From: JAFALX01 sp036378495
Lineage (GTDB): Bacteria; Chloroflexota; Dormibacteria; Aeolococcales; Aeolococcaceae
Length of the DNA stretch: 63,123 nucleotides
Direction of reading: 5' to 3'
Assembly (NCBI GenBank): GCA_036378495.1
Contig: DASUWI010000041.1
Coordinates: forward strand, 1 to 63,123
The notes below the pieces were generated by a model. That model was given only the letters and a program-made list of their open reading frames with translations, had not been told where the DNA came from and ran no database searches. The position numbers and the translations under genes were made by a program. This document shows, in pieces, positions 43,001-49,668 of this stretch. How positions within the stretch are numbered: the stretch's first letter is position 1; each line of letters opens with the position of its first letter.

Positions 43001-43732
43001 CGCCTGCCCGGCGACGCCGGGGCGACGCTCGGGTCGTTCAACCCGCTGACAGTCGTGCTCGGTGGCCTCGTGATCGCGCTGGGAACGGAGTTCGGGGTGA
43101 TGCTGCTCAGCCGGTTCTACGAGGCCCGGCGCCGCGGGCTCGATCCCGACGCCGCGGCCGGGGACGCCGTCACCGGTGTGGGACGGCCGATCGCGATCTC
43201 GGCGCTCACGCTGGGGGCCGGCTTCGCCGTGCTGGCGCTCAGCGGGGTCTTCCCGAATGCGTTTCCGCTGATCGCCGCGTTCGGCCTCGACGTCGTCATC
43301 GACCTCGGGCTGGCCGTCGCGGCGGTCTTCCTGGTCATGCTGCCGCTGGCCGTCGCGCTGGAGCGGAGCTCGCCGCTGGTCACGGCTGTCGAGGCTCCGG
43401 TGGCCCCGGCTGTAGTGCCGGCGGCGGCCCCGGCTGCAGCCCCGCGCCGACGCACGCCCGCGCGACAGAGACGGGCTCTCACGCACGCGGACACTGCGGG
43501 GACCGAGACCGAAGCACCCATCCCGGCTGAGCCCGAACCGGAACCTGCCGCCTCCGCGGAGCCGGCGGAGCCGGCACCCTCGGAGCGGATGCCGGGCGGC
43601 CGCCACCGGCCGGGCGTCTCGGGGCGCAAGCGAACCGCCGCGTCGGATACCGGCTCCAACCAGCCACAGGGCAAGCGACGCCCCGGGGTGTCCGGGAGGC
43701 GCCGTGGCGGCCGCAGGCCGCCGAGCAGCTGA
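40070..43732 (+). CDS. MmpL-like RND transporter at the end of the mce operon
   Basis: 1220 aa, GTG start. Two RND halves: membrane bundle 1 with GVPVLVGLAVDYAVQFVARF, bundle 2 with GLVIALGTEFGVMLLSRF, and two large extracytoplasmic loops (about 35-405 and 625-935). The second loop has a Ser/Pro/Ala-rich stretch of about 90 residues. The C-terminal 120 residues are Pro/Ala/Glu-rich and end with two RPGVSGR motifs. MmpL proteins move lipids across the membrane; the tight spacing suggests it works with the mce tunnel. The second-half motif has Glu where Asp is usual. Confidence 0.85.
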   Translation: MTRSGDRLARLAGPMSRHPGRFAVAGILVGVLGALGLFRFSVDSGQSLLVGSSSSAGQSYASFSRSFGSDPIVVVLSARNPTAPYLETNLEKLGALEIDLAHDPRVASVLGPGSAAGSLRQAALAEVSNVLVEYPYFVAETDYIEQLQAGNTDQNALSQRLQTDITDARALLTLYVVKAASDAHNARAAYTPQPGDRVIDSREKAVDAAVAQDPLPPLWAEYLAGPGQPTDQTEARDFFDRVTAAYGDCDDQIAALLKITPSCQVFFERTLLDLPNCPKTGTGQFCSPKSQWAAVLPAPVPGGESQQIITVRLKPDYVGGQTVPAKGCNNPCNVSTLVDKINSELAHGIATDAYTRSLGSSSLDTLKKLGPLQPTECGGATPQEDAACNSAFHDARLPETIAGAPLLAQGVVRSMTQLLAILFPVALVVMLVILVALFRVRGRAWPLLAAVAATVLTVGIALLTGTPITPAVLAGVPVLVGLAVDYAVQFVARFDQERARAAGGEAALRTVLEQAGRATMIAALATVAGLLAMALVSGIDGGPLVAVPLVAEFALVLVGGVILAWLAGLFIALPLAVWSRRQVVDAAAETSPAPAPTPSRTLAIADSWRGVAALAGLLAVGGWVALHFVPVQTDVQRLVSSSLPELVNIETVQAETGYTNEVDVYVQGQVAGPYDQAGTPQNVQWQCQVGAELRAAHRGTVATATSIADFFIASTSQTTPTGGQLCVQTSPSPSPSPSPSASPSPSAGASARPSATPSPSATPAAAAGTRGVARLAASSASPSASPASGASPRASPSASPGASPAPSAAASSTPSPGAQSTPKQQTRFLCELRLFPLLSRVLVGPISPDTQPCPPIDEFQQRFITTDGSPIDPSAGRIALGVRAGSVADEARLVDEIAGEVGTPPNGMVARPAGLAVLATTAYDNLNNRAYLLNLVPIAAVALALFAVYRERRRALLPLLPAVLAAGWAPLVLLVLGRLPGDAGATLGSFNPLTVVLGGLVIALGTEFGVMLLSRFYEARRRGLDPDAAAGDAVTGVGRPIAISALTLGAGFAVLALSGVFPNAFPLIAAFGLDVVIDLGLAVAAVFLVMLPLAVALERSSPLVTAVEAPVAPAVVPAAAPAAAPRRRTPARQRRALTHADTAGTETEAPIPAEPEPEPAASAEPAEPAPSERMPGGRHRPGVSGRKRTAASDTGSNQPQGKRRPGVSGRRRGGRRPPSS

Positions 43733-43742
43733 TCCTGCGGGC

Positions 43743-44318
43743 TCAGCCGCGCAGCGCGCCGGCCGCGCCCGCGAGCACGAGCAGCGCGCCGGCCACCGCC
43801 GCGTAGGGCAGCAGCGCCAGCGCGAACGCGTTGACCGTGGGAATGTCGTACACGCGGCGCACCACGCGGATCGTCAGCGCCAGGAACCACAGCAGGACCG
43901 GGAGCGTCAGCCACGTCAGCGCCACCGCGAGTGCGGAGCCCGAGCCGAGCCAGCGAGCGGCGGCCGCCTCCCCGAGCGCCACGAGCGAGTACGTGATCCA
44001 GGTGAGAAACGGCCGGCCGCTCGCCGCGAGGACGTCACGGCGGCGTCCCGAGACCCCGAGCATCCCGGCGCCGGCGTCGATGAGCCAGGCCTGGATGCCC
44101 CAGTACGCCAGGAACAGCAGGGGCAGCAGCAGCGACGGCACAATCCCCGACGCGCCGCTGCGGTCGACCACCGCGGTGCATACCCCGATGCCGGCGGCGA
44201 CGCAGCCGCTTCCGGCCACGATCGCTCCTGCGGGGGCCAGCGGGCGCCGGGGCGTCAGCACTCCCGCTGAAGTCAGCGAGCCGCGACGCCACCGGCTGGA
44301 TGCGCGCACAGGAGACAC
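43743..44318 (-). CDS. small multi-spanning membrane protein (Yip1-like?)
   Basis: 191 aa, about five membrane helices (LLLPLLFLAYWGIQAWLI, LAVALTWLTLPVLLWFLALT, AFALALLPYAAVAGALLVLAG). The layout resembles Yip1-type proteins but I cannot be sure. GTG 44318 is tentative; other GTGs lie nearby (44309). It is convergent with the RND gene, ten bases apart, and divergent from the lipoprotein gene. Confidence 0.58.
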   Translation of the reverse strand: MSPVRASSRWRRGSLTSAGVLTPRRPLAPAGAIVAGSGCVAAGIGVCTAVVDRSGASGIVPSLLLPLLFLAYWGIQAWLIDAGAGMLGVSGRRRDVLAASGRPFLTWITYSLVALGEAAAARWLGSGSALAVALTWLTLPVLLWFLALTIRVVRRVYDIPTVNAFALALLPYAAVAGALLVLAGAAGALRG

Positions 44319-44396
44319 CGTATCGGATCGCCGTCGGACGTCAGACGTCTGCGCCACACGCACGTCACGGCCCTGGCGGCGGGAGACAATGACCGC

Positions 44397-44978
44397 ATGC
44401 CCGGCCTTCGCAGCATCAGCGCCGGAGCTGCTCTCGCGGGTGGGCTCGCCGGGCTGCTGCTGAGCGGATGCGGTGCCGCTCCGGCGGGCACGTTCACCGC
44501 CCATGCCAGCGCGGCGCCGTCGGGAGGCCTGCCCGCGCAGGGGTCGGGCTGCGTGTCGCAGTCCGAGGCGATGCGGATCTGGACGGACATCAACGATGCA
44601 ACCGACGCCATGGAGGCGGACCCGAAGGCCGCGATGCCGTCCGTCTTCACCAGCGGCGCGGCGCTTGCGGCGGTGCAGCAATATCTCGCGCAGCAGCTCG
44701 TGGCCAACAACTGGACCGAGCACGAGGTCGACCGTCTCGACGCGCTCAGCATCGTCGACGCCGGGTGCAACAACGGCACGCTGCAGCTGCACGTGACGAT
44801 TACCGTGGTGACCGACGAATACCTCACGGCCAACGGACAGGTGGACCACCACGACACGTCCGAGGGGCAGCAGGCGCACCTCAGCAACTCGTACGTGCGC
44901 TTCGGCGGCAAGTGGAAGGAGACCGAGCTCCTGGACCTGGATCAGGCGACGCCGGCGCCAAGCGGGCCGATCATCTGA
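44397..44978 (+). CDS. secreted lipoprotein
   Basis: 193 aa. Signal ends in a lipobox LLSGC (Cys25 lipidated). The rest has a ScnP-like helix-plus-beta mixture (SQSEAMRIWTDINDATDAME, LQLHVTITVVTDEYL, SYVRFGGKWKETELLDL), about the size of small substrate-binding or SnoaL-type lipoproteins; no family is certain. It follows a divergent gap and lies 104 bases before nadA. Confidence 0.72.
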   Translation: MPGLRSISAGAALAGGLAGLLLSGCGAAPAGTFTAHASAAPSGGLPAQGSGCVSQSEAMRIWTDINDATDAMEADPKAAMPSVFTSGAALAAVQQYLAQQLVANNWTEHEVDRLDALSIVDAGCNNGTLQLHVTITVVTDEYLTANGQVDHHDTSEGQQAHLSNSYVRFGGKWKETELLDLDQATPAPSGPII

Positions 44979-45002
44979 GCCGAGTCCCGGCGTTCGGGTT
45001 GG

Positions 45003-45030
45003 TATACTGCTGGTAAGGTCAGATTGACCT
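45003..45030 (+). promoter_or_regulatory. nadA promoter and operator-like inverted repeat
   Basis: TATACT (45003-45008) is a good -10 element; no clear -35 was found. AGGTCA (45016-45021) and TGACCT (45025-45030) are an exact inverted repeat with spacer GAT, at the expected transcription start. NAD biosynthesis operons are often repressed through such sites (NrtR, NadR or NiaR types); which one is unknown. Confidence 0.55.
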
Positions 45031-45082
45031 AAACCCTGGCCCACGGCGGCTCAGCGCGGGTGGGCGGACCTGGGAGTGAACA

Positions 45083-46066
45083 GTGGCCACGGTTGCGGCG
45101 GTTGGGACACACCTGCAGACGCGGATCAACCAGCTGCGTCGCGAGCGCAACGCGGTCATCCTCGCGCACAACTACCAGCTGCCGGAGGTGCAGGACGTCG
45201 CCGATTTCGTGGGCGACTCGCTGGGCCTCTCGCAGCAGGCGGCCGCCACCGGCGCCGACACCATCGTGTTCTGCGGCGTGCACTTCATGGCCGAGACCGC
45301 AGCCATCCTGTCGCCGGGCAAGACGGTGCTCCTGCCCGACCTCGAGGCCGGCTGCTCGCTGGCCGGCACCATCACCGCAGAGCAGCTGTGCGCCTGGCGC
45401 GCCGAGCACCCCGGCGCCGTCGTGGTGTCCTACGTCAACACGAGCGCGGAGGTGAAGGCGGAATCCGACTACTGCTGCACCTCGTCCAACGCGGAGGCGG
45501 TGATCCGCAGCATCCCCGCGGACCGCGAGATCCTCTTCTGCCCGGACATGTTCCTCGGCGCCCACCTCGAGCGCGTCACCGGGCGGCGCATGCGCGTATG
45601 GATGGGCGAGTGCCATGTCCACGCGGGCATCGATGCAGACGGGCTTGCGGCGCAGCGCCGCGCCCATCCGTCGGCCGAGCTGCTCATCCATCCCGAGTGC
45701 GGCTGCACCTCGTCGACGCTGTACCGCATGTCGTCGGGCGACCTCGAGGGCCCGGCCACGGTGGTGACCTCCACCGAGGGCATGGTGCGGCGTGCGGTGG
45801 CCTCACCGGCGACGAGCTTCATCGTCGCCACCGAGGTGGGGATCATGCATCGGATGCAGCAGCTCGCCCCCGGCAAGCGGTTCATCGCCGCCAGCGAGGC
45901 CGCGGTGTGCCAGTACATGAAGCGGATCACGCTGGACAAGGTTCACCTCGCCCTGGAGCGCATGGCACCCCGGGTCACGGTCGAGCCGCTGATCGCCGAG
46001 CGTGCCCGGCATGCCATCGATCGCATGCTCGCCGTGGGAGCCCCGAACGCAGCAACCGCCCACTGA
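45083..46066 (+). CDS. nadA: quinolinate synthase
   Basis: 327 aa, GTG start. Triplicate NadA fold with three [4Fe-4S] Cys: Cys91 (EAGCSLAG), Cys177 (GECHVHAG) and Cys276 (AAVCQYMK). Also ILAHNYQLPEVQDVADFVGDS and SDYCCTSSNA. It condenses iminoaspartate with dihydroxyacetone phosphate to quinolinate in de novo NAD synthesis. nadB and nadC are not next to it. It is followed 29 bases later by glpK, whose product family supplies or uses triose/glycerol phosphates. Confidence 0.96.
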   Translation: MATVAAVGTHLQTRINQLRRERNAVILAHNYQLPEVQDVADFVGDSLGLSQQAAATGADTIVFCGVHFMAETAAILSPGKTVLLPDLEAGCSLAGTITAEQLCAWRAEHPGAVVVSYVNTSAEVKAESDYCCTSSNAEAVIRSIPADREILFCPDMFLGAHLERVTGRRMRVWMGECHVHAGIDADGLAAQRRAHPSAELLIHPECGCTSSTLYRMSSGDLEGPATVVTSTEGMVRRAVASPATSFIVATEVGIMHRMQQLAPGKRFIAASEAAVCQYMKRITLDKVHLALERMAPRVTVEPLIAERARHAIDRMLAVGAPNAATAH

Positions 46067-46095
46067 TCGGGGCAGCCGCCGTTACGATTCGCGGG

Positions 46096-47634
46096 GTGTC
46101 GGACCCGCTCGTGCTGGCCGTCGACCAGGGGACCTCGGGGACGACGTGTCTCCTCGTGACCCCGAACGCCGAGGTTGCGGGACGCTCCTACTGCGAGGTC
46201 CCGGTGGCATATCCCCGCGACGGCTGGGTGGAGCAGGACCCCATCGCGCTGTGGCAGTCGGTGCAGCGTGCGGTCGCAGACGTGCTCGGTCAGGACGAGC
46301 GCCCGCCGGCGGCGCTCGGGATCACCAACCAGCGCGAGACCCTTGTGGTGTTCGACCGCCGTACGCTCGCGCCCCTGGCTCCGGCGATCGTGTGGCAGTG
46401 CCGGCGCAGTGCGGAGATCTGCGCGGAGCACCGCGATCGCGGCGAGGAGGAGCTGCTGCACCGCCGCACCGGCCTCCTGCTCGACCCCTACTTCACGGCG
46501 ACCAAGATCGAATGGCTGCTGCGCGCACGCCCTGAGCTTCGGGCTCGGGCGGAGCGCGGCGAGATCTGCGCCAGCACCGTCGACGGGTGGCTACTGGCGC
46601 AGCTCACCCGGGGGCGGGAGGTCGCGGTGGACGCGAGCAACGCGAGCCGCACCCTGCTCTACGACCTCGAGCGGGGCGCGTTCGATGCCGAGCTCTGCGA
46701 GCTCTTCGGGGTACCGCCGGCGATGCTGCCCGGGATCCGCGACAGCGCCGGCATCAGCGCGGAGACCGACGCCGAGGTGTTCTGCGGCCTCCGTATCCCA
46801 GTCGCGGGCGTGGCCGGCGACCAGCAGGCGGCGCTGTTCGGCCAGGCCTGCGTTCACACGGGCATGTGCAAGAACACCTATGGCACCGGGTCGTTCGTGC
46901 TCACCAACGTGGGCGCGGAGCCGCCGCGGGCGTCGCCGGGGGTGGTGGCCACCGTCGCGTGGCGCCTGCAGGGCGCCGACACGTTCGCGCTCGAGGGCAG
47001 CATCTTCGTCACCGGCGCCGCGCTCCGCTGGCTGGTACGCATCGGTCTCCTCGATGCCCCGGAACAGGCCGAGGCGCTCTTCGCCTCGGTGCCCGACGCG
47101 GCGGGCTGCTACTTCGTCCCTGCGCTCACCGGCCTCGGCGCACCGTGGTGGGACCCGGACGCCCGCGGCGCGTTCCTGGGGCTCACCGGCGCGGTGACCA
47201 GGGCGCACCTGGTCCGCGCCGTCGTCGAGGCGATGGCCTTCCGCACGCGCGACGTGGTCGAGGCGATGGAGGCGAGCTCAGGTGTCCCCTTCTCCGAGCT
47301 GCGCGTCGACGGGGGCGCCAGCCGTCTCGACTGCCTCTGCCAGTTCCAGGCGGACCTCCTCGGGATTCCTGTCACGCGCGCAGCCTCGGTCGAGGCGACA
47401 GCACTGGGCGCCGGCCTGCTGGCGGCGCTCGGCGCCGGCCTGATCGACGGCGTCGATGCCGTGGAGCGCTCCTGGAGACCGGGGCGACGATTCGAGCCGG
47501 CCACGCCCGGCAGCCGCCCCGACCAGGCGTATGCGGGATGGCTGCGCGCGCTGCAGCGGGTGCGCTCGGGCGCAGACGGCGGCAAAAGGAAAAGACCGGA
47601 GAGCAAGCTCTCCGGCCTTTCAGGAAGGGAATGA
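46096..47634 (+). CDS. glpK: glycerol kinase
   Basis: 512 aa FGGY kinase. Phosphate motif DQGTSGTTCLLV at the start, GITNQRETLVVFDRRT, DPYFTATKIEWLL, and the second-domain signature YGTGSFVLTNVGAEPP; length matches the family. It makes sn-glycerol 3-phosphate from glycerol and ATP. The last about 15 residues (KRKRPESKLSGLSGRE) include an intrinsic terminator hairpin, so the C-terminus is encoded by terminator DNA. GTG 46096. Confidence 0.93.
   Translation: MSDPLVLAVDQGTSGTTCLLVTPNAEVAGRSYCEVPVAYPRDGWVEQDPIALWQSVQRAVADVLGQDERPPAALGITNQRETLVVFDRRTLAPLAPAIVWQCRRSAEICAEHRDRGEEELLHRRTGLLLDPYFTATKIEWLLRARPELRARAERGEICASTVDGWLLAQLTRGREVAVDASNASRTLLYDLERGAFDAELCELFGVPPAMLPGIRDSAGISAETDAEVFCGLRIPVAGVAGDQQAALFGQACVHTGMCKNTYGTGSFVLTNVGAEPPRASPGVVATVAWRLQGADTFALEGSIFVTGAALRWLVRIGLLDAPEQAEALFASVPDAAGCYFVPALTGLGAPWWDPDARGAFLGLTGAVTRAHLVRAVVEAMAFRTRDVVEAMEASSGVPFSELRVDGGASRLDCLCQFQADLLGIPVTRAASVEATALGAGLLAALGAGLIDGVDAVERSWRPGRRFEPATPGSRPDQAYAGWLRALQRVRSGADGGKRKRPESKLSGLSGRE
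47596..47620 (+). terminator. intrinsic terminator inside the glpK 3' end
   Basis: CCGGAGAG (47596-47603) and CTCTCCGG (47608-47615) make an 8-bp perfect stem with a CAAG loop, then CCTTTC. It is 17 bases before the glpK stop codon, so RNA polymerase may stop within the coding region. A T-run of three is short. Confidence 0.6.
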
Positions 47635-47730
47635 GTTTCTTTGTGGTGCGGGACTGTGGTCTCCGCGAGGCTCACTGTAATCAGTGCCGGTGACGATTGC
47701 AGTAAAGGCGGCATGAATCTTTGTAAATAG

Positions 47731-49668
47731 ATGTTAAGAGCACCGGCTGAGCGGACTCCGGCCGGCGACGAGGCGCCGTCCGCGGCTGACGCCGCGCAAC
47801 CCCTCGTCCGCTCCGGCTTGCGCGCGTTCCTCGACCTCGATCGCTTCGATGTCATCGCCGTCGTGGTGCTCGTCGTCGTGTCGTTCGGGCTGCGCCTGGC
47901 GAGCCCGATCTTCCCCAACTTCCTGAGCGCGACAGGCGGCGTCAGCGCATCCGGAGTCGGCGCCGCGTACAACGGAACCGAGTGCGCGGCGGTGCCGGTG
48001 GGCCCGAACTACCACGACGTCACTCGCTGCGGCTACGTGTTCGACGAGGTGTACTTCCCCGTCGACGCTGCCAAGGATCTGGCGCAGCCGGCGGAGTCGT
48101 ACTTCGATCCCGAGCCGCCGCTGGCCAAGCTCATCATGGCGCCGCCGATAGCATGGTGGGGATTCAACACCTGGACGTGGCGGGCGAGCACCGTGCTGTT
48201 CGGCAGCCTGCTCGTCGGTGTCATGTACCTGATCGCCAAGCGTCTGCGCCGCGATCGCTTCTTCGCGGTGGCGGTAGGCGTTCTGATGTCGTTCGATGGA
48301 CTCGCGTTTGTCGAGTCGCGCACCGGTGTGATCGACATCATCGCCATCTTCTTTGTCGCGCTCTTCTACTACGTGTTCCTGTTGCACTGGCAGGCGAGGA
48401 CGCGGCGGCAGTGGCGCCGCACGCTGTACGTGATGGCCGCCATCGCCGGCCTCGCGTTCGGCGCCAAGCTGACGGCGCTGGCGCCGCTCGTGGTCGCGGC
48501 GGCGCTGATTCTGGGGCGCGGCCTCGCGCCGCTGCTGCCGGCGGTGGTTCCGTTCCTTCGCCGCGTCGCCGGGCCACGCGGAGCCGAGACGGGGCTGTGG
48601 CGCAGCGCCGCCGGCCGGTCGGCGCCGATCCACTACATCGCGGCAGTGGTGCTCATGGCGTGCGTGTTCTTCGCCTGCTACTCGCGGTACCTGACGATCA
48701 GCCACCCCGACGTCTACTTCTTCACGTCGTGCAACCCGGCGAGCAGCGGCCTGGTGGGCACACCGACGACGCTGCATCCGCCCGTGATCCACGTGGGCAC
48801 CACCACCCTGCCCAATCCCGGGCAGGCGATCTACAACATCTACGAGATCAACAAGGCGTCGCTGCAGTACCACTCACTCGAGTGTCACAGCCATCCGTAC
48901 TCCTCGCGCTGGTACACGTGGCCGGTGATGGAGCACCCGGTGCTCTTCTACTACGACTCCGGCACCCCGCCCAACTCGGCAGTGTCGTCGATCACCGACA
49001 TGGGCAATCCCGCGGTCTGGTGGCTCGGCATACTCGCGCTGCTGTTCTGCGTCTGGCGCATGACGCGCGGCCCGACCTGGTGGCGCCTGGGTGTCGGCGT
49101 GCTCGGCCTGGGATCACTGGTGGCGATGCTCCTGCTGTTCGCCGCCGCGCAGCGCTGGCATGCACCAGGGACCACAGCGGCGGACTTCAACACGTCGTAC
49201 ACGGCGGCGCAGTTCGTCGCCAAGTTCCACCAGGACCCGTCACCGCAGAACGAGATCGCCGCGGTGTCACCCGGCCCGCTCTTCGATGTCGCCTTCGCGG
49301 GCATGGTGCTGTTCGCCGCCTGCGGGGTGATCAGCGCGGTGATCTCCCGCGCGTTCGTGCCGGCGTTCATCGTGGTCGGCTACGTCACCGCCTGGATGAT
49401 GTGGGTGCCCGGCAACGAGCGCCGCGTGCTCTTCTTCTACCACGCGCTCGGCATGCTGCTGTTCACCACGCTGGCGCTGGCGTACGCGCTCACGGCTCTG
49501 CGCCGCATCCGCATTCCGGTGGGGCGCTGGACCCTGTCACTCACGCCGGTCGCCTACGCCGCCGTCGCCATGGTGCTGCTGGCGTTCGTGTTCTTCTATC
49601 CCGTGTGGACGGCGGCTTCGCTCAGCCTGGCTGACCACGAGATGCGGGTCTGGGTCGACACCTGGTGA
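47731..49668 (+). CDS. protein O-mannosyltransferase family glycosyltransferase (GT39/PMT)
   Basis: 645 aa GT-C protein with about 11 membrane helices. The first extracytoplasmic loop has the PMT Asp-Glu motif (Asp105, Glu106 in GYVFDEVYFPVDAAKDL) and FDPEPPLAKLIMA, the form common to actinobacterial PMTs. It would transfer mannose from polyprenyl phosphate to secreted protein or another acceptor. ATG 47731 lacks a clear ribosome site and sits about ten bases beyond a possible TTGTAA -10 element, so it may be leaderless. First gene of a glycosylation locus; the stop overlaps the next start. Confidence 0.88.
   Translation: MLRAPAERTPAGDEAPSAADAAQPLVRSGLRAFLDLDRFDVIAVVVLVVVSFGLRLASPIFPNFLSATGGVSASGVGAAYNGTECAAVPVGPNYHDVTRCGYVFDEVYFPVDAAKDLAQPAESYFDPEPPLAKLIMAPPIAWWGFNTWTWRASTVLFGSLLVGVMYLIAKRLRRDRFFAVAVGVLMSFDGLAFVESRTGVIDIIAIFFVALFYYVFLLHWQARTRRQWRRTLYVMAAIAGLAFGAKLTALAPLVVAAALILGRGLAPLLPAVVPFLRRVAGPRGAETGLWRSAAGRSAPIHYIAAVVLMACVFFACYSRYLTISHPDVYFFTSCNPASSGLVGTPTTLHPPVIHVGTTTLPNPGQAIYNIYEINKASLQYHSLECHSHPYSSRWYTWPVMEHPVLFYYDSGTPPNSAVSSITDMGNPAVWWLGILALLFCVWRMTRGPTWWRLGVGVLGLGSLVAMLLLFAAAQRWHAPGTTAADFNTSYTAAQFVAKFHQDPSPQNEIAAVSPGPLFDVAFAGMVLFAACGVISAVISRAFVPAFIVVGYVTAWMMWVPGNERRVLFFYHALGMLLFTTLALAYALTALRRIRIPVGRWTLSLTPVAYAAVAMVLLAFVFFYPVWTAASLSLADHEMRVWVDTW

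Noticed and set aside
40942..43530. 862-aa plus-strand frame inside the RND gene
   Set aside because: It is the long shadow frame of a very GC-rich gene. The other frame holds the RND motifs and membrane helices.
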